A stretch of DNA of 64,000 bases from Streptomyces fagopyri (GTDB lineage: Bacteria; Actinomycetota; Actinomycetes; Streptomycetales; Streptomycetaceae). Within the stretch, counting starts at the first letter, position 1; every line of letters starts with the position of its first letter. The DNA lies in assembly GCF_009498275.1 (NCBI RefSeq), contig NZ_CP045643.1, positions 5,084,001-5,148,000 on the forward strand. Reading direction: 5' to 3'. Below the pieces are notes generated by a model that saw only the letters and a list, made by a program, of their open reading frames with translations, had not been told where the DNA came from and did no database searches. Both the position numbers and the translations under genes were made by a program. This document shows, piece after piece, positions 27,568 to 36,941 of this stretch.

Positions 27568-29040
27568 GTGAAAGGGCGCAGTCCGGATCGGGTCCGCAAC
27601 GAGCTCATCGTCTCCATCGTGGACGCACTGCAGAACTCGGCCACGGTGAGCCAGGCCGGCAGCCGTGAGATCTGGCGGGAGATGCTGGCCGGTGAGCTGG
27701 CCTCGCCCGTGGAACCCTTCGGCGGGGACCGGCTGCGGCCCTGGCTGCTACAGGTGGTGAAGGCGTGCACCGCCGTCGGTGACGGCCTGGCCTGCCTGGT
27801 GCGGTCGCTGGAGTACGTGGAGCAGCAGTCGGCGACGGTCGTGGAGCTGTGGCCGCTCGTGGACGAGTGGGAGGCCGTCGACTTCTTCAACAACGCGGAC
27901 CTCGGCCATCTGCGGCCCGTCCTGCTCTCGATGGGCTCCTCGGACCTGGCCGTCATGGCGCGTCGCTCCAGCCGGTCCCGGGTGCAGGAGCTGCCCGTGT
28001 GGTGCCGGACGGGGTGGCAGGTCTTCCTGCGGCTGGCGGGCGAGAACTCCCCGGCCGGTGAACTCCCGCCCAGCATGGCCTTCCTCGCGCTGTCGGCCGA
28101 CCGGCTGGTGGAGGACGGCCAGGCGGAGGCCGCCGAGGTGCTGCGCCGCTTCAACCGTGGCCAGGCCGCGGCCCTGGGCGTGGAGAGCGTGCTGGCGGAA
28201 CGGCAGCAGGCGGACTTCCCGCACCCCGAGCCGTCCCTCGTCCCCGCCTACCTCATGATCCAGTTCGAGCCGGACCGGATCGAGGCGGACCGCTACTACC
28301 TGTCGCACTGGCGTCAGTCCGACTCCGAGGGCTGGCATCCCGTACGCGGCGAGACCGCCCATCTGGGCCGGGAGGAGCTCCCCGGCGCGGTGGAGCGGCT
28401 GATCGAGGAGGCCGAGGAGAAGTGGGCCGACCTGCGGCAGCCGGTGATCCTCGAGTTCATACTGCCGTGGGAGCTGCTCAACGAGCCGGTGGAGTGGTGG
28501 TCGAAGGAGTCCGGGTCCGGGTCCCCGACCCCGCTGGTCCTGGACTATCCGGTGGTGGTGCGCAGCATCGAGCGGTTGCAGCGTGCCGCCTGGCACCGGC
28601 CCTGGCACCACAAGTGGCGGCAGCTGCGGGAGCGCCCGGCGGACAGCCATCCGCACTGGAGCAGCCCGGAGCGGGACGGGACGTACTTCTTCCACCTGGA
28701 ACGCGAGCTGAAGGAGGACCAGCACGCGGTGTGCCTGGTGCTCAGCCAGCCGCCGGGTGACGACTCGGGCACCGGCCGGCGTGAGGTCCTGGCCGGGTTG
28801 CGGGCCGGGGTGCCCGCGATGATCTGGCACCGCAGCGACTGCGCGGACCCGAAGTTCAAGGACGCCATCGGCGAGATCCTCCAGGACCGGGGGCTGGGCA
28901 GTCTGGCGGAACGGGTCGGGGAGTGGCGCCGGGAGGCACTGGCCCTCGGTCCCGCGGCCTGGGACGGCCACGTCGGTCGCCATCTGGCCATTCTGCTCGA
29001 CGACCCCGAGCGCAAGCCGAGCCCGCCCGGACCGGTGTAG
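27568..29040 (+). CDS. VMAP (vWA-MoxR-associated protein) with effector-associated N-terminal domain
   Basis: The 490-aa protein starts at a GTG seven bases after GGAGG. Residues 8-60 (VRNELIVSIVDALQNSATVS...) resemble a helical effector-associated domain that recruits partners. Residues 60-210 are helical (VMAP middle region). Residues 220-480 match the VMAP C-terminal domain, with the hallmark LEFILPWELLNEPVEWW (about 295-311) and an AYLMIQFEPDRIEADRYYL start. VMAPs are core parts of NTPase-controlled ternary conflict systems together with a MoxR/STAND switch and an effector. Here the downstream NB-ARC protein and the trypsin-like protease would fill those roles (inference). Confidence 0.8.
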   Translation: MKGRSPDRVRNELIVSIVDALQNSATVSQAGSREIWREMLAGELASPVEPFGGDRLRPWLLQVVKACTAVGDGLACLVRSLEYVEQQSATVVELWPLVDEWEAVDFFNNADLGHLRPVLLSMGSSDLAVMARRSSRSRVQELPVWCRTGWQVFLRLAGENSPAGELPPSMAFLALSADRLVEDGQAEAAEVLRRFNRGQAAALGVESVLAERQQADFPHPEPSLVPAYLMIQFEPDRIEADRYYLSHWRQSDSEGWHPVRGETAHLGREELPGAVERLIEEAEEKWADLRQPVILEFILPWELLNEPVEWWSKESGSGSPTPLVLDYPVVVRSIERLQRAAWHRPWHHKWRQLRERPADSHPHWSSPERDGTYFFHLERELKEDQHAVCLVLSQPPGDDSGTGRREVLAGLRAGVPAMIWHRSDCADPKFKDAIGEILQDRGLGSLAERVGEWRREALALGPAAWDGHVGRHLAILLDDPERKPSPPGPV

Positions 29041-29371
29041 GGCGTCGTGCCCCCGCGGCCCGGAGGGGACCTCCGACCGGCGCACGGAGGCGGGTACCCC
29101 GTGGTCTTGCACGCGCCATCGCCGAGTGCCACGCTGGTGCCGAGACAGACTCACCGGCTGTCCACAGGGGGTGGGTTCCGCCGAACGGGTGGGTACCGCC
29201 CGGCGATTGAGTTTCGGTCGGTCCTGCCGCCCCCTGTGGCCTGCCGTCTTGCACCGCACGCAGACCACTGCCAGGCTTGGCACGTGGATGTCACGCATGC
29301 CCGCGGACTGCGGGACTCCTCCTCGGTGCTCCCTCCGTCGTCGGGCATGACCGGACGCTCTGAGGGCGCTT
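29041..29371. other. 331-bp intergenic region between VMAP and FxsT-like genes
   Basis: No coding signal was found. A weak GC-rich inverted repeat lies near 29176-29205. The gap is long enough for a separate promoter for the FxsT-like gene, but no consensus could be placed. Confidence 0.4.
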
Positions 29372-32300
29372 ATGCAGCGTGACGACGGCCCACGACCACC
29401 ATCGGCGCGGGCTTCTGGCGACGCGTCACCGTGCGCGGTGGCGCATGCTCTGCGGGGCCTGGAGGCCGCCGGGTCCGCGGACCGTCCGTCCGTCCTGCTC
29501 GTCGTGGACGACTACGTGACCATGCGGGTCTGGGACGAGACGGCCGGCCGGCTGGCCGACGAGCTCGCCGGCCACGGAGCGCTCGGCCCGGTCACACGCT
29601 TACGGCTGCTGGGATCCGACGACACCGAGCCCGGCCGTATCCGGCTGGAGCACCTTCCCCCGCCCGTGGGTGAACACCGGGTGGTGCTGGTGCTGACCGA
29701 CGGGCTGGCGGCGGGCTGGCGGTCGGACGCGGTGCTGCCGCTGCTCAGGGAACTGGGCCGCTCCGAACCCCTCGCGGTGTTCCACCTGCTGCCGCAGCGG
29801 CTCTGGTTCCGCACCGGTCTCGACGTGCACCGCATGCGGCTGAAGTCCGGGCGTCCCTGGGCGCCGAACGACTCCCTGCGATGGGAGCTGCGCACCTCCC
29901 CCCTCGAACCCGTGGACGACGATCCGGCGGCGCGCTCCGGTGTGGTGCCGGTCCCCGTCCTGGAGCGGACCGACCACTCGCTCTCCGACTGGGCGGACCT
30001 GGTGGCGGCCCGCGCCGGGGACTGGGTGGAGATGTCGGGCGTCCGGGCCCGGGACTGGAAGCGGCGGCCGGACGCCGCCCGTGCCGTCCCGTGGGTCGAC
30101 GACGTTCCCGACCCCGCCAGCGCGGTGCCGCCGTGGGAGCGGGTCTCGGAGTTCCGGGCCGCCGCGTCGCCCACCGCGTTCGCCCTGGCCACCCGTCTCG
30201 CCGCGGCACCGCTGACGCTGCGCGTGATGAGCGCCCTGACGGCGTCGGTGCCGGGCGCCGGACCGGCCCATGTCACCGAGCTGCTGATGAGCGGTCTGGT
30301 ACGGCCGGCCGGTGCGGAGACCGAGCGCGCGGCCGAGATGGTCTTCGCCTTCGGCCCGAACATCCGCCAGGAGTTACTGGCGTTGGCCCGGCGCCGGGAC
30401 ACCGCCCGGGTGCTGCACGACGTACGGGTGCTGATGGCGGCCGCTCCGGAGGACTCCGAGCCGGTCCTGCCCGCCCCGGACGAACCCGTCGAGGCGACCG
30501 GTGTGCCGCCCGTGACCCCACGCAACGTGGCGTTCCTGCGCGTCGAACTGACCGCGCTGCGCGCCCTGTCCGGACGTTTCCTGCCCCGGGCCGAGCGTCT
30601 GGCGCGGGCCGTGCGGGAGTACGACCGGCAGAACACCGTCGATCTGCGCAAGGACGCGGGCACCCGCGCCCGGCCCCGGCCTCCGGCCGGCCGGGCGAAC
30701 CGGGACGCCGCAGACGCCCCGAGGGGGCCCGAGACAACTTCAGAAGGAGCCACGACCATGGCCACCACGCAGCAGCCCACGGTGGAGAACGCGCGTTCGG
30801 CGCAGCCGCGCATCTGGGGGAACATCCCTCCGCGCAATCCCAACTTCACCGGCCGCGTGGACCTCCTTGAGCAGTTGAGCGACCGTCTGCGGCGGGAGGG
30901 CACGACCACCGTGCTGCCCGAGGCGATCCACGGCATGGGCGGTGTCGGCAAGACCCAGCTGGCGATCGAGTACGCCTACCGCCACCAGTCGGAGTACGAC
31001 ATCGTCTGGTGGATCCCGGCGGAGCGTCCCGGCCAGATCGGCCAGGCCCTGGTGGAACTCGCCCAGAGGCTCGGGCTCGGCACCAGCGCCGAGGCCAACA
31101 TCGCCGGGCCCGCGGTGCGCGAGGCGCTGCGCGAGGGCCGGCCGTACTCCCGCTGGCTGCTGATCTTCGACAACGCGGACAGTCCGGAACGCGTCCGGGA
31201 CTACTTCCCCACGGGCGGCAGCGGCACCATCCTCGTCACCTCCCGCAACCGGCGCTGGAGCGTCGTCGGCCCCTCCCTGGAGGTCGACGTCTTCACCAGG
31301 GCGGAGAGCAAGGAGCTGTTGCGCCGTTCCAGCGCCTACGGAGAGGATCTCGCCGACGCCGAGGCGGACCGGCTGGCCGAGGCTCTCGGTGACCTTCCGC
31401 TCGCGCTGGAACAGGCCGCCGCCTGGCGGGCGGAGACCGGGATGCCCGTCTCGGAGTATCTGCGTCTGTTCGAACACAAGCGCAGTGAGCTGCTCGAGGT
31501 GTCGCCGCCCCCGGACTACCAGCTCCCGGTCGCGGCCGCGTGGAACGTCTCCCTCGACCACCTGGAGACCCGCAGCCTCACCGCCCTGCGGCTGCTCCAG
31601 CTCTGCTCCTACTTCGCGCCGGACCCCATCTCCCGCTCCATCTTCTCCGGCCTCGGCGGCAGCAGCATCGACACCGAACTCGACCGTGCCCTCAACGACC
31701 CCATGCGGCTCGCGCGTGCCATACGGGAGATCAACCGCTATTCGCTGGCCCGTATCGACCACCGTACGAACTCGATCGAGATGCACCGCCTGGTCCAGGC
31801 GGTGCTGATCAACCGGATGACGCCCGAGGAGCAGAACCGCATGCGCAACGGCGCCCACACGCTGTTGGCCGCCGCCGACCCCAAGGGGCCCAACCAGGCG
31901 GCCAACTGGCCGCGCTACGCCGAGTTGTACGGGCATGTCATCGCGTCGGGTGCCATCGAGTCCGATCAGCCGTGGGTGCGCGAGCTGGTGCGGAACGTGG
32001 CCAGGTACCTCTGGTACTGGGGCGACCACAAGGTCGCCGTCGAGTTCTCCGAGCAGGCGTGGCGGACCTGGCAGCGGCTGTACGGCGACGAGGACCAGCA
32101 GACACGGCTGATGGGCTGGTGGCTGTGCTTCCTGTATCTGAAGGTCGGCAGCCACGACGACGCGGCCCGGGTGGTGGCCCAGCTCAAGGACGTCTACGCC
32201 CGCACCGCGCCGGCGGACCGGGAGGACACCCGCGAGGACGCCCTGGAGACGATCAACCTGGAAGCCGCGGTGCGCCGCGTGGAGGGCGACTTCGCCGCCG

Positions 32301-33334
32301 GCGCCGAGCTGGACGAGATGGCCTACGAGCGGGCCCGGCGGGCTTTCGGCGAGGACGACCCCACGACCCTGGTCACCGCCCACAACCTCGGCGTGAGCCT
32401 GCGCATGGTCGGCGACTTCCAGCGCGCTCTGGAGCTGGACCGGCACACGCACGCGATGAAGGCGCGGCTGTACGGCCGTGATCACACGCAGTCGCTGATG
32501 ACCGAGGCGAGCATCGCCATCGACGTCCGCGAGACGGGCGACTACGTCGGCGCGCGGTCCCTCCAGCAGGCCGTCGCCGACGGCTATCAGGCTGTCCTGG
32601 GTGCGGGCAACCCCTCGACCCTGCAGGCCGTCCGGCAGCTGAGCGAGGCCTGCCGCAAGGAGGGTGACCACGCCACCGCGCTGGAGCTGGCGCGCGAGGC
32701 GTTCAATCAGCTGACCCGCCGCTACGGGGACACGCACCCCGAGGCGCTGATGGCGGCCCTCGCCCTGTCGGTGGCCCTGCGGCACAACGGCGAGCTGGAA
32801 GCGGCCCGCGACCGCGGGGAGAAGGCCTGCGAGCGGTTCCGCAAGATCTTCCGGTCCGATCACCCGCACGTCCTGGCGGCCGACATCGACCTCGCGGTCA
32901 CGCTGCGGCTGCTCGGCCGGGTGGAGGAGGCCAGGCAGCGGGACGAGGCGGCGCTGGAGTCGCTGACCGCGCGGCTCGGGGCGAACCATCCGACCGTGCT
33001 GGTCTGTGCCATCAACCTGGCGAGCGACCTGAGCGCGCTGGGGCGGACCGCGGAGGCCCGGGAACTGGGCGAGAGCACGCTGGCGTCGTGCCGGGCCCGC
33101 CAGGGCGAGGATCACCCCACCACGCTGGTGTGCGCGGCCAACCTCTCCCTCGACCTCGTCGCCGTCGGCGAGGAGGCGGAGGGAGAGGCACTGCGCGCGG
33201 ACGTCCTGGAGCGCATGGAGCGCGTGCTGGACGCGCCGCGGCTGAGCGCGGCCCAGCTCACCCCGCACCCCGCCACCGAACAGGCCCGTTCCGGGGAGCG
33301 CTGCGACTGCGACATCGACCCGATGCAGCTGTGA
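29372..33334 (+). CDS. fxsT: FxsT-type protein: SAV_2336-N domain, NB-ARC ATPase and TPR repeats
   Basis: This 1320-aa protein has three parts. Residues 30-200 match the SAV_2336 N-terminal domain (VVLVLTDGLAAGWRSDAVLP, FHLLPQRLWFRTGLDVHRM). Residues 480-760 are a STAND/NB-ARC switch with P-loop GMGGVGKTQ (about 521-529) and Walker B RWLLIFDNAD. Residues 880-1270 are TPR repeats of the LG.DHP.TL...NLA type, ending in an acidic, cysteine-containing tail. This is the architecture of FxSxx-COOH-system TPR proteins. An internal in-frame ATG at 30758 has its own strong ribosome-binding site. It probably acts as a ligand-gated switch; target unknown. Confidence 0.85.
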   Translation: MQRDDGPRPPSARASGDASPCAVAHALRGLEAAGSADRPSVLLVVDDYVTMRVWDETAGRLADELAGHGALGPVTRLRLLGSDDTEPGRIRLEHLPPPVGEHRVVLVLTDGLAAGWRSDAVLPLLRELGRSEPLAVFHLLPQRLWFRTGLDVHRMRLKSGRPWAPNDSLRWELRTSPLEPVDDDPAARSGVVPVPVLERTDHSLSDWADLVAARAGDWVEMSGVRARDWKRRPDAARAVPWVDDVPDPASAVPPWERVSEFRAAASPTAFALATRLAAAPLTLRVMSALTASVPGAGPAHVTELLMSGLVRPAGAETERAAEMVFAFGPNIRQELLALARRRDTARVLHDVRVLMAAAPEDSEPVLPAPDEPVEATGVPPVTPRNVAFLRVELTALRALSGRFLPRAERLARAVREYDRQNTVDLRKDAGTRARPRPPAGRANRDAADAPRGPETTSEGATTMATTQQPTVENARSAQPRIWGNIPPRNPNFTGRVDLLEQLSDRLRREGTTTVLPEAIHGMGGVGKTQLAIEYAYRHQSEYDIVWWIPAERPGQIGQALVELAQRLGLGTSAEANIAGPAVREALREGRPYSRWLLIFDNADSPERVRDYFPTGGSGTILVTSRNRRWSVVGPSLEVDVFTRAESKELLRRSSAYGEDLADAEADRLAEALGDLPLALEQAAAWRAETGMPVSEYLRLFEHKRSELLEVSPPPDYQLPVAAAWNVSLDHLETRSLTALRLLQLCSYFAPDPISRSIFSGLGGSSIDTELDRALNDPMRLARAIREINRYSLARIDHRTNSIEMHRLVQAVLINRMTPEEQNRMRNGAHTLLAAADPKGPNQAANWPRYAELYGHVIASGAIESDQPWVRELVRNVARYLWYWGDHKVAVEFSEQAWRTWQRLYGDEDQQTRLMGWWLCFLYLKVGSHDDAARVVAQLKDVYARTAPADREDTREDALETINLEAAVRRVEGDFAAGAELDEMAYERARRAFGEDDPTTLVTAHNLGVSLRMVGDFQRALELDRHTHAMKARLYGRDHTQSLMTEASIAIDVRETGDYVGARSLQQAVADGYQAVLGAGNPSTLQAVRQLSEACRKEGDHATALELAREAFNQLTRRYGDTHPEALMAALALSVALRHNGELEAARDRGEKACERFRKIFRSDHPHVLAADIDLAVTLRLLGRVEEARQRDEAALESLTARLGANHPTVLVCAINLASDLSALGRTAEARELGESTLASCRARQGEDHPTTLVCAANLSLDLVAVGEEAEGEALRADVLERMERVLDAPRLSAAQLTPHPATEQARSGERCDCDIDPMQL

Positions 33335-33370
33335 CCCGGGGGCGGTCGGCTCCGCGGGGCCGACCCCGGG
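33335..33370. terminator. GC hairpin between convergent FxsT and hydroxylase genes
   Basis: GGTCGGC (33344-33350) pairs with GCCGACC (33359-33365), with flanking CCCGG/CCGGG pairing. It occupies almost the whole gap between the two convergent stops and could serve both. Confidence 0.6.
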
Positions 33371-33382
33371 CGGTCGGGCCGG

Positions 33383-35218
33383 TCAGGGGAGGGACGAGCC
33401 GAGCCACGCGGCGAGGCGGACCGGTTCCGCGGGCGTGCCCGCGGAACCGGAGAGCGCCGACTGCACGGCCCGCGCCCGTTCGGGGTGGCGGCACAGCAGC
33501 CGGGCCGCCGCCCGGTCCGTGCCGGCCATCTCCAGCGCCCGGCCCAGACCGGCCCAGGCTCCGGCCCGCCCGGGATCCAGGGCCAGTTGTGCCACGTACG
33601 CGTGGCGGGCGGCCGTGGCGTCGCCCACGGCCAGCAGGGCGTCGCCGGTCAGGGCACCGGTGACCCGGGCGGCGGTCTTCTCGGGTTCCTCGGGGGAGCG
33701 GCGGTCGTCGTCCCGGCCGGCGAGGTGGTGACGGACGAGCATCGCCAGGCTGTCCAGCCAGCGCGCGGAGGGGTCGAACACCACGTCGGGCGTGGCGGCC
33801 AGGGCGGCCGGCGGTGCGCTGTCCCCCCGGAGCCAGGCGCGCACGGCCTCGTCCACCGCCGGTGCGGCGGGCCGCAGATGGTGGGCCCGCCAGCGGGTCG
33901 CGTGGTCGGCGGCGCACAGCCGGGCCAGGGCGAGCGGTTCCTCGGGGACCGGATCCGCCAGCCACCGGGCGCACAGGTCGCGCAGGGTGTCCAGCAGGCC
34001 GGCACCGAGCGGGGTGAGGTGCGGATGGCCGTGGACCTGGTCCATCGCGGTCGCGACGTGGGCCCGCCACAGCGCGAACTCGAAGTGCGCCATGCTCCGG
34101 TGGGCCCCGGCGCCCTCGCGGTGGGCGTGCCAGAAGCGGGTGATTCCCATGAACGCGTAGATGCCCTGGAGCAGTCCCTGGAGCGGTCGGGGGTCGTCCC
34201 GCCAGGGCGCGTACCACCGCTCGGTACCGCCGTCGGCACGGCGGTCCAGGAGCGGCGTCAGGTGCAGCAGTCCGCCCAGCTTGGTGTGCTGGAACTCGTG
34301 CACGAGCGTCACGGCCAGCTGGACGGCGTCGTCCGGCTCCGAGAGCTCGATACCGCCGAACGCGTCCCCCGACGTCACGCTGCGCGGCCGGAACCTTTCC
34401 CTCGCGGAGGTGGGGCTGAGGGAGAACACGCCCCGCCGCATGGCCTCGGCCGTCGCGGGCTGCTCCCGCAGCAGTACCGTCCAGGCCCGCTCCAGCACGT
34501 GCCGCCACTGCGCGGCGGCCTCCTCGGAGAGCGGACGCGGCTCCGTCGGGCGGGGGTACGTGCGGTACGGGTCCACGTCGTCTAGTACCACCGCGAGCCG
34601 TCGGTCCGCCGGCCCCACCGTGAGCCGGCGCACGGCGTGCCACCCCGGTCCCGGCGTGCCGGGCGGGAGGGGCACCGGGACCGTCGCGCCGGGCGTCTCC
34701 ACCACGGCGTGTCCGGCCTCGGCCCGTACCGTGGCCGTCGTCCACGGCCCGGTCGCGGGCAGCACCGCGCAGCCCAGGGTCGGCAGCGGCACCCGGCCGT
34801 GCCGCACGGGGACCTCGATGGTGAAGTCCAGGCCGGCGAGCAGTCCCGCGGCGGCGGCGAGGGCGCAGACATGACCGGTATCGACCCACAGGGGGGGCTC
34901 GTCCCGCGGCACCGTGGCGCGCAGTCTGCGCAGCGTCCCGGCGAGCCACATGCCTGTCTGCGGATACATCAGGACGTCGTCGACGACGGACGGGGAGGCA
35001 CGCTGGGCTTCGCTGAGGAGGTCCCAGGCGGGACCGAGGCCGGTCGCGTCGTCGAGGAGCCGCAACAGCAGCAGGCGGCGGCTTCGTTCGGCTCCGAGGA
35101 TGAGCTCGACGGTGGCCGGTCCTCCTTCACCGCGGGCCAGTTCGGCCAGACTGCCGGGCGGCAGGCGATGACGCGGCAGAGAGGGCTCAGCGCGCACGGG
35201 CGGCCTCGGCGTCGTCAA
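33383..35218 (-). CDS. HExxH-type peptide beta-hydroxylase (putative 2-oxoglutarate dependent), copy 1
   Basis: The 611-aa protein has the LVHEFQHTKL motif (HExxH at about residues 307-311) and the trailing YAPWRDDPRPLQGLLQGIYA segment of the HEXXH-motif family that NCBI now names aKG-HExxH-type peptide beta-hydroxylases. The N-terminal region (GGPATVELILGAERSRRLLL, LDDVDPYR) is shared with copy 2. The C-terminal 150 residues are helical, TPR-like. These enzymes modify RiPP precursors encoded beside them. Its TTG start overlaps the precursor stop (TTGA), so the two are coupled. Hydroxylation is inferred from the family. Confidence 0.85.
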   Translation of the reverse strand: MTTPRPPVRAEPSLPRHRLPPGSLAELARGEGGPATVELILGAERSRRLLLLRLLDDATGLGPAWDLLSEAQRASPSVVDDVLMYPQTGMWLAGTLRRLRATVPRDEPPLWVDTGHVCALAAAAGLLAGLDFTIEVPVRHGRVPLPTLGCAVLPATGPWTTATVRAEAGHAVVETPGATVPVPLPPGTPGPGWHAVRRLTVGPADRRLAVVLDDVDPYRTYPRPTEPRPLSEEAAAQWRHVLERAWTVLLREQPATAEAMRRGVFSLSPTSARERFRPRSVTSGDAFGGIELSEPDDAVQLAVTLVHEFQHTKLGGLLHLTPLLDRRADGGTERWYAPWRDDPRPLQGLLQGIYAFMGITRFWHAHREGAGAHRSMAHFEFALWRAHVATAMDQVHGHPHLTPLGAGLLDTLRDLCARWLADPVPEEPLALARLCAADHATRWRAHHLRPAAPAVDEAVRAWLRGDSAPPAALAATPDVVFDPSARWLDSLAMLVRHHLAGRDDDRRSPEEPEKTAARVTGALTGDALLAVGDATAARHAYVAQLALDPGRAGAWAGLGRALEMAGTDRAAARLLCRHPERARAVQSALSGSAGTPAEPVRLAAWLGSSLP

Positions 35219-35400
35219 TCGAAACGTTCCGCCTCGCCACCGCCGAAGCCGTTGACGCTGGCGAGGGTGTGATCGATCCTCTGCAGCAGCTCCTCCAGGG
35301 ATATGGCGAGATCCCGACCGTCCATGGAGCGCAGCGTTTCAAGGGACACCCCCGCGAGATCGACAAGATTGGACTCGACGGCGGCCACAGACGGCTCCAT
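35215..35400 (-). CDS. RiPP precursor peptide with FxSxx-type leader, copy 1
   Basis: A 61-aa peptide beginning MEPSVAAVESNLVDLAGVSL. ESNLVDLAGVSLETLR is the leader pattern of FxSxx-COOH (FxsA-like) precursors (xLxDLxGVxL), followed by EELLQRID and the likely core HTLASVNGFGGGEAERFD. Unlike FxsA it does not end in F-x-S-x-x. GGGGAAGGGG lies 10 bases before the ATG at 35400; an upstream in-frame TTG (35409) is less likely. The stop overlaps the hydroxylase start. Precursor 2 shares the leader and the RID....S-[VL]-x-G-[FY] pattern. Confidence 0.75.
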   Translation of the reverse strand: MEPSVAAVESNLVDLAGVSLETLRSMDGRDLAISLEELLQRIDHTLASVNGFGGGEAERFD

Positions 35401-35519
35401 GACGGCCAAACCCCTTCCCCCCGGCTACAGATGTGGATACGGGCTGCTCACATCCTCCTGATAATGGCCCGCCGCACCGGGGATGAAACCCCGTGTCCGC
35501 GCGGCCCCGCCATATCAGG

Positions 35520-36635
35520 TCAGCGGTTTCCATCGGCTCGGCGGTGGCGCCGGGACAACTCCACCGCCTCCTGGTCCATTCGGGCCACCCCGGCGGAGTC
35601 GCCCTCCAACAACCGTATCGCTTCCAGCAGTTGGTCCAGGGTTCCCGGATAGCGCAGACAGGTGCCGAGGATCCCGAACAGGTCCGGCCGCAGGGCCGGT
35701 GACCGGGGGCTCATCGCCGAGACCACCGGGTCGACGCTGTCCAGGAGCAGGGCCAGGGACGCGGGGTTGCGCACCGCCGGCAGGTCGGTCAACGCGCCCA
35801 CCAGCCCGTTGAGTTCACGCAGGGGCAGCCGGTCGGGGAGGTGAGTCAGGGCGGCCGGGCCCGGCGTGGCGGTCCCGGGACAGGGGAGCCGGACCAGCCC
35901 GGACGCCGAGGCGGGAAGGCCGGCGCACTCGCGCAGCACGGCCAGTTCGGTCCCGGTCAGCAGCCCGTACCAGCGTTCCACGCGCACCGCGGCCAGCCGG
36001 CCCAGCCCGTCCGTGCGGTGGTGGGCGCTGACCAGGCCGACGAGCGTGCCGTCGTGCCAGACGGCGGCGCCCGACATGCCCTCCCAGGGCGACCGGTCCG
36101 GTTCGGCGTCCGACTCCGGTGGGGTGACCGCGAGTTCGAGGGTGCCCTCGCGGCGGTTGGACAGCACCGAGGTGATGCCCGTGGCGTGGCAGGAGTCGCG
36201 GTACTGGGAGGCCGAGCCGTCGTCGAGCAGCCGCATCCGGTCCTCGCGCAGCTTGAACCGCGGAAAGCCCATCGCGCTGCACGGCAGGACGACGTCCGCG
36301 TCGGGGACCGCGCCGTAGGAGGGCGGTTCGGGTCCGGTCGCGTGCCCGTCCAGCGGCACGGACCCGGCGATCTCCAGGAGCGCCACGTCCGCCTTGTCGG
36401 AGGCCAGGACCACCCGCGCGGTCGCCGTCCACTCCGCGGCGCGGTCCGCCTCGAACCGTACGCCCGCGGTTCCCCCCTCCGCGCCGCGGACCACGTGCGC
36501 CGCGGTGAGTACCCAGCGGAGCCCGACCCGGTACCCGGAACCGCGCCGCCCGGGACCCCGGCCCGCCAGCGGACGCACCATCACCTCCGCCACCCGGACC
36601 GGATCCAGTCCGCGGCGCGGGTCGTGCCCCGGCAC
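35520..36635 (-). CDS. Trypsin-like serine protease with effector-associated C-terminal domain
   Basis: The 371-aa protein carries a chymotrypsin-fold protease: catalytic His47 (VLTAAHVV), Asp83 (KADVALLEI) and Ser188 (PWEGMSGAAVWHDG). There is no signal peptide, so it acts in the cytoplasm. The C-terminal 120 residues (LPLRELNGLVGALTDLPAVR..., LLEAIRLLEGDSAGVARM) look like a helical effector-associated domain. It starts with GTG three bases after the Trypco2 stop. In conflict systems such proteases are predicted effectors released by a signalling NTPase; here the RiPP precursor next door also makes it a candidate maturation protease. Confidence 0.82.
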   Translation of the reverse strand: MPGHDPRRGLDPVRVAEVMVRPLAGRGPGRRGSGYRVGLRWVLTAAHVVRGAEGGTAGVRFEADRAAEWTATARVVLASDKADVALLEIAGSVPLDGHATGPEPPSYGAVPDADVVLPCSAMGFPRFKLREDRMRLLDDGSASQYRDSCHATGITSVLSNRREGTLELAVTPPESDAEPDRSPWEGMSGAAVWHDGTLVGLVSAHHRTDGLGRLAAVRVERWYGLLTGTELAVLRECAGLPASASGLVRLPCPGTATPGPAALTHLPDRLPLRELNGLVGALTDLPAVRNPASLALLLDSVDPVVSAMSPRSPALRPDLFGILGTCLRYPGTLDQLLEAIRLLEGDSAGVARMDQEAVELSRRHRRADGNR

Positions 36636-36638
36636 GGC

Positions 36639-36941
36639 TCAGCGCTCCCGGTCGGCCTCGGCCCCGCCCACCCACGGCGCCCGTCCGCCGCCGCTGTGGG
36701 TGCGCGGATCGAGCGTCAGCTTCACCCGGTGCGTGACGCTGTCGGCCACGCGTCCGTCCGCGCCCGCCTCCACCACCCAGAAACGGATCTTCCCGCCCGC
36801 CGCCGCCGACCGCTCCACGACCACGGCCGCCTCCAGTTCCACCGGACCCACCTCGAAGTACAGATCCTCCCCCTCCGCCGCCGTCCGGGCCGCGGTCAGT
36901 TCCCTGCGCAACTCCTCGATCAGTTCAGCGAGTTCAATCAC
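36639..36941 (-). CDS. Trypco2 (trypsin-co-occurring domain) protein
   Basis: The 100-aa protein has a short helix (IELAELIEELRRELTAARTA) followed by a beta-rich core (DLYFEVGPVELEAAVVVERS, KIRFWVVEAGAD, HRVKLTLDP). This matches the trypsin-co-occurring domain 2 family, whose members are encoded beside trypsin-like proteases and may hold them inactive or target them. It starts with GTG and ends three bases before the protease start, so the two make one operon. Confidence 0.85.
   Translation of the reverse strand: MIELAELIEELRRELTAARTAAEGEDLYFEVGPVELEAAVVVERSAAAGGKIRFWVVEAGADGRVADSVTHRVKLTLDPRTHSGGGRAPWVGGAEADRER

Noticed and set aside
30740..33268. 842-codon antisense frame over the FxsT gene
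   Set aside because: Composition is that of a shadow frame and the sense strand carries an unmistakable NB-ARC/TPR protein.
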